A stretch of 64,000 nucleotides of DNA from Earliella scabrosa (taxonomy: Eukaryota > Basidiomycota > Agaricomycetes > Polyporales > Polyporaceae). Shown here one piece after another: positions 1 through 11,676 of this stretch (position 1 is its first letter; each line of letters starts with the position of its first letter). The stretch lies in the NCBI GenBank assembly GCA_022605405.1, contig JABYQQ010000029.1, positions 372,001 to 436,000 on the forward strand, written 5' to 3'. The position numbers and the translations under genes were made by a program. The notes below the pieces were generated by a model, which made no database searches, was not told the origin of the DNA, and saw only the letters and a list, made by a program, of their open reading frames with translations.

Positions 1-1872
1 CGCACACGATGAACAGGGACGAGTCCGCGAGGTGACGACCGGGGCATATCCTGTCGACGCAAGTCAACCACCCTGTTGTGAGCAGATCGCGCAAGTGAGA
101 TGGCGGAGGACGCACCTTCGCCCGAAGCCAAAGACGAAGGTGGCAGGGTCCTGCACGTCGGGGTTCAGCTGCCCGTTCTTGAGGAACCGGTCGGGGTTGA
201 AGCGTTCGGGGTCAGGGTAGACACGGGGGTCCCGAGACATCGCCCTAAGGAGATGGATTATCGCTCTACTGCAGCCACAGAATAGGTCAAGGGACATACC
301 ATAGGTTGGCCAGAACGAGCGAACCCTTGGGGATCAGCCAGCCGTTGTAGACGTCGTCCTGGACTGTCGCGTGGGGGACCCCAGTCGGCGCGACGACGTG
401 CCACCTCATCAGCTCTTTGACGAGGGCGTTGACGTACGGGAGTGAGTCGCGTTCAGAGAATTCCGGGAGGCGTGAAGAGCCGATCACGCTGTCCAGTTCG
501 GCCTGCGCCTTCTTCTGCACCTCGGGGTTGAGTGCCATCAGCAGAATGAAGGCCTGGATCGAGGCTTCTGTCTATCACCGGATGTCAGTTTTGGTAGAGG
601 ATACGATTGTACAGTTTCCTCACCGTATCTGCGCCAGCTACAGCGTGGGGTCAGTCGCTGCACGAACACCCGTTTCGAGTTCGACGAGTTGACGCACCAA
701 GGTACACCGTTGCCGCAACTCCGGCCGCGAAGTCTCGCTCCTTGGACTCCTCCTCGTCGCTAGAGGGCCGAGCCGAGCTCATCATATTGGACAGAATTGA
801 GTGCCGGGATATGCCGTGGGTCTAGATAGTACAATTGATCACGCTATACTCCCATCACGAACAAAGCATGATGGCTCACCAGGTTCTCGATACCCGCGTC
901 CACGAGCTGCCGGAGGATAACCTTGAATCGCTTCTCCGCAGCCGCAGCCTCGCGCTTGAAGGCCGCACCGGGGAACCATTGGGGTACGTATTGCAGAGCG
1001 GGGATGGCCTCGACCAAATATTTACCGGGAACGGCGAAGTTCGCGGCGGTGTGAATCATATCCCGCATCGGGTCCAAGTATCTGTTGTCGCCTTTCACCA
1101 TCTGCAAGCCGTACGCAACCGAGAGCGCTGTCCCTGCGAAGGCGCTGCGATGTGGAGCCAGTGACTTAGCATGACTGACAAAACGAATAGCGGGACAGCA
1201 CTTACTACTCGATATGGTGGAAGAAATCTTGTGGCTTCTCGAGAAGGTCCAGCAGCAGTTGGTTGGCGACTTGGCGCTGGAGCGGCTGGTACGGAACGAC
1301 GGCGTTGGGAAGAAGCTCTTGGTGGAACACGCGTCTGTGCGTGCGCCATTCTGCGCCGTACCGCTTGACGATCACGCTCCAGTCAGCGAAGGACGTCCTG
1401 GAGAATAGTGTCACCCGCGCGCTCAGCAGGACTGGAGTCGTATTATGTCACGTACAGCTTGCCCATGACCATGTCCGGCCTATCCGAGTATGCTGCTGAG
1501 CGTTTGTCGAGTAGCTCAACGGCCAGCTCGTATGAGTTGATCGCAACGGTATGCTGGCGGAACACTTTCAGATAAACCATGTCCTTGCTCCCTGGTGCAC
1601 ATTACAGTGGTCATGTGAAGGTCCAGAACGAGTTCAACGCGATACATACCATACTTCTCACTGAGTTCCTTGAATTCGGGTCCCCGGTCGCGCTTGGGAA
1701 AGTCTAGAGCATTTCCAATAATCGGCCAACCACGCGGTCCAGGAGGCAAAGGCAGAGACGATCCTCTTGACAGCCGATCCCGGAGAGCAAGTGTGACAAG
1801 GGTAACCAGGGAGACCGCGAGGAGTGTAGGGGCGGCTTGGAGCCATGAAGAAAGAGCTGGGTCGAGAGACAT
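1..1872 (-). CDS. Cytochrome P450 monooxygenase, family I, copy 1 (3' end beyond window)
   Basis: Haem-thiolate monooxygenase, predicted to be anchored in the ER membrane by one N-terminal helix. The start is the ATG at 1872; the frame is open upstream only from a TTG. After the hydrophobic anchor comes the proline-rich hinge PPGPRGWPIIGNALDFP. The C-helix has EWRTHRR, the I-helix AGADT is assembled across an intron near 640, the K-helix ExxR is KELMRW, and the haem loop FGFGRR + ICPGRHLADSS is split by an intron at about 50-130 with the Cys ligand in the last visible exon. All exons I could splice (about nine) are in frame and all P450 signatures are intact, so it looks functional. The last C-terminal exon lies beyond base 1. 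It is a tandem paralogue of the P450 at 5381-7478 and of the one at 42673-44780. The substrate cannot be read from sequence; the family resembles basidiomycete P450s loosely named O-methylsterigmatocystin oxidoreductase-like. Confidence 0.93.
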
Positions 1873-3615
1873 GGCAATGAATGGAACAGTACTGAGACGC
1901 AAACTGAGCTGGACATTATATGTGCCACGTAGCGACGACGATCCCCGACAATGGAGTTTGCGAGTGGACTAAATGGGGTTGAAGGAGGGTGCCGATGACG
2001 TCTCAGATGCTTGAGTATCTACGGTTTCGGAACGTCCAGTGAGACCCGCCGTCAGTACGTACATTCAAACGAAAATTGCGCGGGTCCGCGAACTCTGCTA
2101 CCTTGCAATGAGCCATGCTCAACTTCAGTCTTGGGAGTAAGGGATTGTTGAACTTGCTGTACGGAATCGCTGCTAGGACCGCGCAGAGAGTGCAGTTGCA
2201 AGCGAGCCATACACCCTTGCAATATCCGACAGACGCACTTAGGGACTGCCGGATAGGCAGAATTCAGGAAGGCAGCCAGTCGCGAGCAAATCGTGAGGCA
2301 GCTATTATCGCCGGTCACTCGGCCTTTGTTTACATGATTACATAAGCAGTTCGGAGTGCCCTCTGGCGTCTGGGATGCCTTTTCTGTACTACATCCACTC
2401 CAGCCTAAAACTTTCTCGTCTCAATCGTCTCACACATCTCATCAAGACGTTCCTATTGCATGTCTTCTTGTGCTATACTGAGGCTTCTTGCTGAACCAAC
2501 CCTAGGCCTGAGCCCTCCTCGTCACCGCGGCTCCGACCCCGACGCCTTAGTGGTGACTCCGACGGGGCCGACAGTCGCTCCCCTTCTCCATTTGGCATTT
2601 TCCGTGTTTTGCCTCCGAACGACGGCACAATTAGATCCACGTGGTTATAGCACTGGTCTTCAGCGATCTCCAAGAAAGCTCACGCGCTCACGCCTCGGCG
2701 GGCGCATACCACAGCCACAGCGTTCCCACGCTGATTTGTGAATGCCCAAGGCTCGGAGATGTTCCATCGACGTAAGTATGTACGTACCGAAGAACGTCCC
2801 TACACGAGTCGCAGACTCGCAGTCTAGCTCGTCATTTTTTCCAGTGGGCTTCCGCTCAAGCAATACCCAGGCCACGCGCTCGCCTTCGAGCATGACGCAA
2901 TCACTATCCCTGCGGCCAATGCCTCAAGCATGGTGCGGTGTGCCAGGACATGGTCCTCCCGGGTTGCAGTGCCAGTGGTGCCGATCCCGACGGTCTGAGG
3001 TGACGTCGTGACGAGCTGCCTCACGGGTACGCACCACGCCCGAGCTCGTGTGGATATCTCCGTCCGTCCACGGACACATTGATGCATGTACTGGACCTCT
3101 CCCGAACCCTTCTCTCGTTCTTCCTCGCGGAATGAGACCAAGGTAGGTATGGTGTGCATAACATAGTGATCTAGGTCAATTTTCTGACATAGATTTATCC
3201 GTCTGCCAGCAACGAGTGATTGGTGGCCACGATCATCAGACAAACGAGTAGCCACAAATCATTGTTCTGTTGACCACACGCTCGGACGGCATTTGTACAC
3301 CTGTAAACATGGTTCTCACACTTGCCAACAGAGAAACAACGATCGAGCCGCGTGCTATACATACACTAATAACGCGCGAACACATATCCAGAGCATGATA
3401 GCCCCTCCTACACATTACAAGACGACCGCAGACGGACCTACTACCAGTAGCTGTTGTAGCGAAGGGCGAGAGTGGGTTGGACACTTCCGCGCGACACCCA
3501 GCGCACATCGACTAAGACTAGATCAGAAGCTTCGATTGATATATCTCCAACGCGGAGACCGCCTTCTAAGTGAGACTGGTAGGTGAACAGTCAGAAACTT
3601 GTTCAATGTTATGTC
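1873..3615. other. Intergenic, no supported gene
   Basis: About 1.7 kb between the start of the first P450 and the stop of the minus-strand gene at 3616. It contains only short open frames on both strands without recognisable domains or consistent splice structure. The part next to 1872 must hold the P450 promoter. Confidence 0.5.
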
Positions 3616-4362
3616 CTAGGGTAGACGTACCACGGCAGTCTTAACCTCTTCCGCAACGTCCCTAGCGAGTTGTTCCCTAGTGATGGACCGGTGCTTGAGC
3701 CTTCGGTTCCGTTGCTTGGGCTGATACGACGAGCCGGGCAGCTACCATTGAGGGTATCAGATTAGCGGGACCGTTGAAGTGTACACTCTGATTAACAGCA
3801 CTTACGCAGACTCGGATGGTATACTTCTCCTGCTTCGCAAGGTCGGCACTGAACGCGGGGAGATCGGAATCGCGAACGCTACCGGCCTCAGCCTCTCGGA
3901 TGGGCACGTTGAAAGACACCACTTCTGCGTGCGCGGGGATCTCTCCATACTGGTATCGATCTTGCTCAACGACGAACTACGTAATGATCAAAATAAAGGG
4001 AGAACATATTAATACGAGAATCCACAAACCAGTCTTTCCAATGCAGGCGCATAAGTTGGGTAGTCCTCCTTCTTGACCTCGTCGCCGATGATCCATCCGT
4101 CAGTGACCTTCCAGTAAATCAATGTGTCCTCTTTGAACATGACGCTCCCCACGGGGAAGTCGTTGGCGTTGGACTAAGAAGAATTGGTCATACTTTCAAG
4201 ACCTTAGCAAAACACACGTACCATAGACGGCGGGTTTGGGAGTTCAAGAGGTACGCCAAGTGGACGTTGAAACACGTACCACTCCTCGCTACCCTCGACG
4301 GCCTTGTATGGCCACCCGTTAGGAGTGTAAACCAACGCGTTGTCGGGGAACTGAGGTGCCAT
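3616..4362 (-). CDS. Conserved small basidiomycete protein of unknown function
   Basis: Four exons (4222-4362, 4030-4173, 3806-3976, 3616-3741) joined by three introns of about 48-65 bp, all in phase 0, give an uninterrupted 193-residue protein. It begins MAPQFPDNALVYTPNGWPYK and carries GSVMFKEDTLIYWK, DGWIIGDEVKKEDYP and SFNVPIREAEAGS; I recall this pattern from uncharacterised agaricomycete proteins, but no named domain. There is no signal peptide or membrane segment, so it is probably cytosolic. The consistent phase and clean donors and acceptors make the model convincing although the function is unknown. It sits between two tandem P450 genes on the same strand. The stop is read straight through at TAG 3616-3618; a further 3' intron that would extend the protein slightly cannot be excluded. 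Confidence 0.8.
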
Positions 4363-5380
4363 ATTGCAACGTCGATGGAAGGATCTGAGAAGCTGACCGG
4401 GCAGAGGCGTAAGAGAAAGTGAAGCGTGGTTCTGAGGCTCATTTCAGCCGCCTGCCTATAAGACCCCCTCGAGCCTCGAAGGTTATCCTACGGTAAGAGT
4501 GTGCATGCATGACAGTGAGCAAGAATGCCAGATATGTCTATCGAGATACGCACATATCCATCCCGGAGCAGCCCTCCCGTCAGTGACGGAAAGGAAGACC
4601 GGTCGCTGCAGGGGCGAGAGTTGAACGCAGGATGGCCAGGCAACACTGTGGACAGATATCTGGGAGAATGCCGAGCGCCGTGGGCCGGACGGAGCTCTGC
4701 TCTTCCCGGTTCTTCGCCAGGAGCGGGGGCGAGGATATTCATTTTTCTAGAGATCTAAGAGGTCAGAGCGAGGGTGCGGTTGGAATATATGCTTAGAGGT
4801 CTGTACTTACTAGGTACAGCATCATCCTAAACAGCTTTGGAAGTCGAGTATGTGGCATCGCCGCCACAAGAACCTTACTCAGGGCGCCGCGGTGTCGATC
4901 GCTATCCATGCTAAAGACATCGAGTGTAGAGTCCTGGTAAATGCAGATCAGTCTATCGGGATATGAGATCACGGTGCTCACGACGAATCCAACCCCACCC
5001 ACGCCTTGGCAGTCTATCCAGCGGCGGTTCCGCGGTGACGCCGTAATGTACTATCTCATCCTGGCGGCTTCTCCCGGGCCCTCCGCAGATATACATCCAA
5101 GCCAACGTCGCCGCGATGTCCTACCATGCTTGCTGCGCGGGGTCGGGGTCGGACGGCCATGCGCCGGCGTGCAACGCGCTCACCGGATAACTGGAGCGAA
5201 TCGGGCTAAGCCGCCTCGTAGCAACAGCTTCCAAAGACGGATATCGCAGGCTCCAGGGTCCTGCGCCGACTTCCTCTAGAGAGTATCCATTCATGGCACA
5301 GGTCGCCATGTTGTGAGAATTCCAGGTCCAGGCTGACTCGGGTATGGTACAAAGAACGTTCAGTCCTTGGCCATCATGCA
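4363..5380. other. Intergenic, no supported gene
   Basis: About 1 kb between the 5' end of the 193-residue protein gene and the 3' end of the second P450. Only short frames without domain signal are seen. Confidence 0.5.
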
Positions 5381-7478
5381 TCAGATCTCGTCCATCACAT
5401 CCCCCGCAGCTGACGTAATCAACGATGCAGCTTTGGAAGAGCGAGCGCGAATTTCGCACTGGAACTCTTCCGGGTGTCTGCGGACCGATAATGAGGCTCT
5501 GGTCGAGCAGAGGAAGGTACGGTCCACTCACGAGCTGATGAGATGCGTCGTGAACCTCGCTTCCAGAGGCAGCGGCTTCCCATCCGCGTCCACAGGCGGC
5601 GAGATGTCGAACACGTGCAAGATGGATGCGCACACCATAAACAGCGACGCGTCCGCAAGGTGGCGCCCAGGACATTTCCTGCGCGCGCAAAGTCAGGAGG
5701 GTGAGTCATTCGCGACGTGGTCTAACGCGATATCCAGCTAGGATCACGGACCTCCTGCCGAATCCGAAGACGAACGAGTACGGGTCTAGCACGTTCGTCT
5801 GCGACTGATCGTTTGGGATGAATCGCTCGGGCTGGAAACTTTCAGGATCGGGATATACAGACGGGTCCCTGGAGTACGCCCTAGACGACGGAGTTATCCT
5901 CCTGTATGATGAGGACGAGGAAGCACGCACCATGGGTTCGGGACAACCAGCGATCCTTTGGGAATCAAGTACCCGTTGTACACGTCGTCCTGGGTAGCCG
6001 CGTGCGGAACGCCCGTGGGCGCGACCACATGCCATCGAGCTAGCTCCTTGAGAATGGCATTGACGTAGGGCAGCGCATCGCGATCGGCGAAGTCGGGGAG
6101 CCGCTGCGAGCCTACGACTTTCTCTAGCTCGGCCTGGGCTTTCTTCTGTACGTGGGGATAGAGGGCCATCGCAAGGAGGAAAGCGTGGATAGCCGATTCG
6201 GTCTACATGATGGCAGTAGTGAGATCCCGCAAGATCGGGATAGAGGTGACTTGCACCTACGGTATCTGCACCAGCTAGGGCCCAACGTCAGCAGCTACGA
6301 AGCTTTCTGAATAGGAACTTGAACGCACCATTATACACGGTCGCTGCAATGCCGGCGCACATCTCTTCCACCTCCGCTGTCTCCTCATCAAGGTGTGAAG
6401 CATTCCGCAGCATGCGGGTCAGTATGGAGTTCCGGGCGATGCCGTGGGTCTGTGTGCTGTCAACATGGAACAATGAACACGGATAGCAACCTGATCTAGC
6501 TTACCAGATTGTCCTTTCCTGCTTGTAGTAGATCACGAAGAATCTTCCGGGTTCTCTTGCTTGCTGCAGCTGCCTCGCGCTTGAATGCGGCACCGGGGAA
6601 CCATGACGGCAGATATTGTAATGCCGGGAGTGCTTCGACGAGATATTTGCCGGGCACTGCGAACGCCTCTCCGGTCTCCAACAGCTCGCGCAGTTGACGG
6701 ATGTATGTGTTGTCATTCTTCGGGATCTCGAGTCCGTACGCGACCGCAAGCGCCGTGCCGGCGAATGCCCTGGAAGGCTTCAGCAGGACCGGCTGATGTC
6801 AGCCACAGGGACACTCACCGTTCGACATGGCTCGCGAACGACTTTGGGTCCTCCAAGAGGTCTTTGAGCAGCTGGTGTGCGACGCGGCGTTGAAGCGGCT
6901 GATATTGTCGGACGACGGTCGGAAGGAGCTCTTGGTGGAACACACGCCTGTGTGCCCGCCATTGCGGGCCGTATCGCAGCACGACTAAGCTCCACTCCGT
7001 GAAGGACGTCCTGATGGCCTCGGTGAGCTCCTCAGGAAGCACCAGATCGAAGGCAAGAAGGAGACTTCGACATACAGCTTTCCCATGATTAGCTCTGGCC
7101 TATCGGAGTAGATCGCAGACCGTTTATCGAGTAAGTCGCACGCCACGTCGTAGGAACCGAGCACAATCGTATCCTGACCAAAGACCTTGAGGCGAACGAT
7201 GTCCCCTGGAACCGTTGAACTAGTTCAGAGCTAGTTTGCTATGATGAACTGAGGTGCCTACCGTACTGGGCAGAGAGGTCTCGGAAACCGCGCGCTCGAT
7301 CTTCTCGGGGGAAATCCAGCGCGTTGCCGATGATAGGCCATCCTCGCGGCCCAGGCGGCCAAGGAGAAGACGGTGCCTTCAGCAGCCAGTATATGACGCG
7401 AAGCACAACAATCCCAGCCAGGAGGGTAGCCAGAGGAGGGAGTAATGCAGAGGTAGTTTCCCTGAGGGTGAGAGGCAT
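5381..7478 (-). CDS. Cytochrome P450 monooxygenase, family I, copy 2
   Basis: Complete P450 gene with about nine to ten exons. The ATG at 7478 opens a hydrophobic anchor followed by WPPGPRGWPIIGNALDFP. Further along are the C-helix QWRAHRRVFHQELLP, the I-helix AGADT interrupted by an intron near 6270, the K-helix ExxR in KELARWHV, the segment QDDVYNGYLIPKGS before the last third, and the haem loop FGFGRR joined to KCPGRHLADAS across an intron at about 5690-5745. The final exon gives HPEEFQCEIRARSSKAAS and stops at TGA 5381-5383. All signatures are present and no frame break was seen. It is a tandem paralogue of the truncated P450 at the left edge (same strand) and of the plus-strand P450 at 42673. 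It points away from the DUF6699 gene at 10332, and the mirror arrangement recurs on the right side. Predicted ER-bound oxygenase using a P450 reductase; the substrate is unknown. Confidence 0.94.
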
Positions 7479-8968
7479 GGTGAAGGATCAACCTGCTTCA
7501 ACTAGTGCGAGCACGAACTTGATAAACCCGTCTCCACCGGCGTGCGACACGACTCACGAAGAAGTCCTGCGTATCACCGACAAGGTTCTGTAGAGACCCG
7601 GAAGCCGAGTGACTAAGAGCAAGAGACAGAAGGGCGTTATTCTTGACATTCTGTGTCCACGGGTGCGACGTTAAGGCTTCTGATCCCCAGGTTTGCCCCA
7701 GGTCCCTATAGGTAGAGTGAGCACACTTCCAGGTCACACATGCCTCATCGTGGTTCGTTGGACTTGCGTCTCCAAGCTTCACGTAAAGCAGCTCCACCAA
7801 AGGCACAGCGTCGTGGCATGGCATCCGGCCCAGCTGTGTGACCTATGCGAAGTTCAAGAGTGGTTGTCGAAGCTTCGAAGACTGGAAGTCGAGTAGAAGA
7901 AGCAACCAGCGCCTAAAACGGTGTTACCATCATCGGCAGATCGGCCCGATCGCAATACGCGCCCACAGGACAAAACTTCTCCAGCAGGCTCCAACAGCCT
8001 GGATGTGACTTGTAGTCCAGACTCCATACTTATGTGCAGGTTAGCAGCACCTTGTCGCTCCACGTCAACTACTGTCACCCACAAGGAGAATTTGTGATGA
8101 GGGGTGAGGTGCGTGTCTGTGTGGGTACGTACGACTGCTCACACTGGCGACGGTTTTCAACGCGACTCTCGCAGCCTGACGGACACCTTCTCTTGAAGCT
8201 CTGACTCCCCGGGCCCGTCGCTCTTACATAGATTGAGCCCAGGTTCGTCTCCCCTCTGATCACCCTCCCCACAAAGTCTATCCCACATGCTCACAGGATA
8301 TATAACAGTCGGTATCTAGAATGGTAATGAAATGGTAATAGGAGCACAATCCGGGATCTGCCAACGAGATCGTTTGCGGCGTTGTCCGTCTTGATCTCCT
8401 GCAGGCACAACCCACCTCTGTCTCCCCTGGTTGCTTCTCCCTATACAAGGTCGATCTTTATGCCACGTAGCGTGCGACGCGATCATCCCTTATCAGTGTG
8501 GCGAACGCATCTTAGTATGCGGCCTAGCGGCGACGTCACGTTGTCTCAGTACGAAGTTCATTCAAGAATTCGTTGAAGGGATTAAGTTGGCCGATGGCAC
8601 CTATCCGGTAGATGTATCGGGCTGTCCTCTATTCAGGGACAAGCCTTCGTCGGACTGTCCGAGGTGTTTTAACGAAGAGGCATCAGAAATCGAAGGTGCG
8701 TACCATACGCCTCGTGCACATCGCCCGGACAAGTCTCATATTCCCCTGTGCTCACGCGCCAGACTACATATCTACGACACCTTGGCACCCCGGAACCATG
8801 GACGGACGCATCTCCGGGACCAAAGTGACCACGACCAGGGCCTCGACCGCGAATCATACCCCACGACCCCAAATCAACTCCGCCGATCTGTCACTCTGTA
8901 TCGCCTCAGTGTGTCGCCCTCTACACCTCGGCGTTTGTACATCGCGATTGACCCCATACTCACACTCG
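7479..8968. other. Intergenic, no supported gene
   Basis: About 1.5 kb upstream of the second P450. It contains scattered short open frames on both strands, none with a domain or consistent splicing. It marks the outer edge of the left duplication arm. Confidence 0.5.
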
Positions 8969-9300
8969 CGGCATAACGCGAATCACGCGCGTTACACCAC
9001 TACGACATCCCGTGCCTCGTGGCCATCAAACCACAATTTACACAGGCTACGACAACATCGCCGTGGGGTTCCTGCCATTGACGACGGATGCTCCGGCCGC
9101 TCGGAGGGCTATTGTTCCCTGAGAGGCCCTTCAATGTCGACATGGGTGCGTACTTGGGACGTGGAGGTGTACGATCGAAGAACACTTTGACGTCGTCAGT
9201 GATGGCGCTACTGACCACTGGTCATTTTGCGATCGCGATCTACACCTTCACTCGGACGCCGGATTCCCGCGTCGCAGGGTAAGAGCACAGCTGCAAATCC
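8969..9300 (+). other. Duplicated non-genic or decayed coding segment, left copy
   Basis: A stretch conserved with 36010-36196 on the other strand, but with no shared continuous reading frame. In this copy one frame reads DIPCLVAIKPQFTQ and another IYTGYDNIAVGFLPL; a further frame at about 9088-9282 gives SVMALLTTGHFAIAIYTF, which looks like a membrane helix. It may be the relic of a fungal multi-pass membrane protein gene. That identification is weak. Confidence 0.25.
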
Positions 9301-10019
9301 TCTCCTTGTCGCTGTTACTTACGGAGTGCATGCCAGGGGACAGAGAAGCATGACGGGACAGCTTGTGTATGTCAATCCATTCAAATGCAACTGAAAACGC
9401 CGTGCCGTTGCAGCGCAGCAACTGAGATACTATGCAAGCTCCTAGAGGATCGTCCGGTTTGGTCGGTGGAATCAGTCGCCCAACTGTATGTTATGATGCT
9501 CTGATGCTCGAGTGCACCAATGGCTCATGCATGGACACACATGCCAGGTGGAGTTACATTCGTTCTGTCCCCCATCATATGTGGATGACTTGTGGACTGA
9601 CGTCGGTCGCTTCGAACCCACACTGACGTTGCGTAGCCATGCGAATGGGATCTCCCGGAGCTGGATCATCTGCGCAAGTTGGAAGTCTAGGGTTGCGCCG
9701 CTCTCACAGCGATCCATTCGGACCATGATTCCCAGGTATCTATATTTCCTTTGTTCTTGCCCTCACTTTTGAGACTGATATCTCCCACAGCCATTGTCAC
9801 TGTATTTCCTACTTCGTCGCCAAAGGCACCCCAAGCACGCTGCGCACAGCTCAACTGTCTAGGTCGATATACGGAGCATACCGTGCTACCTGGATGGTTT
9901 GTCTCACCCGTCCGTCCGATTATCAGCTGTTGATCATGTATTCGTGGTGAGTTCTCGTCTGCTAATCGCACGTCCTCCGCCTTCCTCACACGCCAGCTTC
10001 CTGTGGAGACGCACCGCGC

Positions 10020-10228
10020 GACGCAGAGCAGCAAGTTGCCTTCTTCGGACGTAGGTTCGGGTCGCAGCGCCAGTCCAACCACAAATTCTATTTCCAGAGG
10101 CTGCGCGTGTCATGCCACCGTATTCCAGGGACGGGCAACGGTGGGGTGTATCATCGGTACGTGTGCACGATTGCTCAGCCCGCCAATTTCGCATATTGAC
10201 GGCGCCAAACTCTCATAGTTCCTCGCAC
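10020..10228 (+). other. Probable spliced 5' leader of the 10332 DUF6699 gene
   Basis: Two intron-like segments flank a short exon upstream of the ATG at 10332, and both are conserved in the right arm. The first runs from the caagttgcc site near 10030 to the acceptor ttctatttccag near 10098; the right-arm copy has a canonical gtaagttgcc donor here whereas this copy reads gcaagttgcc. The second begins at gtacgtgtgcacg near 10157 and ends at actctcatag near 10219. Neither joins to an upstream ATG frame that I can follow, so I read them as 5' UTR introns. Confidence 0.4.
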
Positions 10229-10331
10229 TCCCCTACAAGTAGAGGGCCGTCGGCTTGTCTACCCCCTACTACCCTGCTCAGCGTCTTACCTCTTCACCGA
10301 CTGCACACCTCCTATCGACGACGTGCACGAC

Positions 10332-11234
10332 ATGGACCGTCCCTCCCTGCCGATCCCGCGCAAATCCCGTCGAGTCAGCTTCAGCGACGATTTGAGGACG
10401 TACTATACCCGACCGCCGCCTCCCGACGACATTCCCGTGGTCATCTCCAGCAGCTATGGACCGCCGCCGACACCGCAACTCAAGAGCCGTCCCCTCCCAG
10501 ACAGCCCCGACCTCGCTCCGAGCCATTTGGAGCAAGCCCAGTACGTCCGGCGCGCAGCGTCTCAGTCTGTTCCTAGCGCTGACATCCTGTGTAGCCCAGC
10601 TGGAGACGGCATCGCTCACCATGGGCACACCCAGACTGCGTTCACGCCTGCGAGTTCGCCTGCGACGCAGCCGGTGCCAGTGGCGACGCCAACCCTATCG
10701 CCCTCTTCGACCGCGAGCGGGTCCTCCGCGCTTACAAACTCGGACACGGTCGAGCCCGAGTCCGACCTGTCTCCGTACCTCGCGCGGTTCCCTGTGGAGT
10801 GGAATGTGCGCGAGATGCGCAGCCCCGCCGGGCTGCCTAGCTCCGGCTGCCTCCGTGCGCCCGCATTTAGGTCGGGAAGGACGACGTGCGTGGTGCACTT
10901 CGTGCCTGACGCGACCGAGCGCCGCGACGACTGGCAGATCAACGTCTATGCGACGCGGTCGCTGACGGTGGGGGATATCGTGGGCCGGATAGGGGAGGAG
11001 CTGTACAAGGTCGACGACGGGATGGGGATCTACGAAGGCCATCCGCGGGAGCACGCTGCACGGGCGGAGAGGATGTCGCGCGTGATGGGCGACCTGGATG
11101 CTGCGAACGATAGGCTGAGGGCCATCGACCTATATCCGGAGCGTAGGAGTCACTTCCTCGGTCTCGATGAAGTGAGCGCTGAAGAGGGATGCGACGGGCC
11201 GATGTATGTTGTTCGTTTGGGGCGGCACAATTGA
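10332..11234 (+). CDS. DUF6699 domain protein, arm A
   Basis: The protein begins MDRPSLPIPRKSRRVSFSDD from ATG 10332 (a GTG lies nine bases earlier). The N-terminal half is proline and serine rich and probably disordered. The C-terminal half fits the DUF6699 pattern known from basidiomycetes: a WNVREM strand, WQINVYATRSLTVGDIVGRI, and a final IDLYPERRSHFLGLDE strand. Unspliced it is 300 residues, but 10541-10594 is a 54-bp segment with a GTACGT donor, a GCTGAC branch-like site and a TGTGTAG acceptor, so it is probably an intron and the mature protein 282 residues. Because 54 is a multiple of three, both forms stay in frame. RRVSF in the N-terminal region fits the RVxF consensus for PP1 docking. 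It lies 440 bp upstream of an F-box gene on the same strand. Molecular function unknown; no signal peptide or membrane segment. Confidence 0.88.
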   Translation: MDRPSLPIPRKSRRVSFSDDLRTYYTRPPPPDDIPVVISSSYGPPPTPQLKSRPLPDSPDLAPSHLEQAQYVRRAASQSVPSADILCSPAGDGIAHHGHTQTAFTPASSPATQPVPVATPTLSPSSTASGSSALTNSDTVEPESDLSPYLARFPVEWNVREMRSPAGLPSSGCLRAPAFRSGRTTCVVHFVPDATERRDDWQINVYATRSLTVGDIVGRIGEELYKVDDGMGIYEGHPREHAARAERMSRVMGDLDAANDRLRAIDLYPERRSHFLGLDEVSAEEGCDGPMYVVRLGRHN

Positions 11235-11676
11235 AGTCACGGTCAGCCATACGAGTGGAGGTATACTTTCTAGATTTGCTGACCCTAGCTGCCGTAGACT
11301 TGCAATGCAGCATCGGAGGTCGTTTCCTTCTCCGGGTCATGGCCGCGGATGACACTTTGTTCCGACCCGCGCGTGCTCAGGCTGTAGCAGGTTTGTTGAA
11401 CCATCAGTACCATGTTGCTTTCCAGTTCGTGGTGTACGTCACGTTCATCTGACATTTGAGCAACGGGCCAACTAACAGACATCCTCCTACGTATAGAACG
11501 CGCTGTTGGGTCGTATGCATTCGTCCCGATTGGGTACGCATAGGTGGTTCGAAGCTCATGTGACTCCAGACGCCAAACCTAATCGATCTGGCATCTTTGT
11601 CCCATCAACTTGAACCATTGCCATCTGTCCAACGTCCAACGCTCATCCGCCCACGTAGCTGCTGCTCAGCCCTCGC
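11235..11676. other. Spacer between DUF6699 and F-box genes
   Basis: 440 bp holding the DUF6699 3' end and the F-box promoter. No gene or TATA box that I can support. The equivalent spacer in the right arm is 335 bp. Confidence 0.5.
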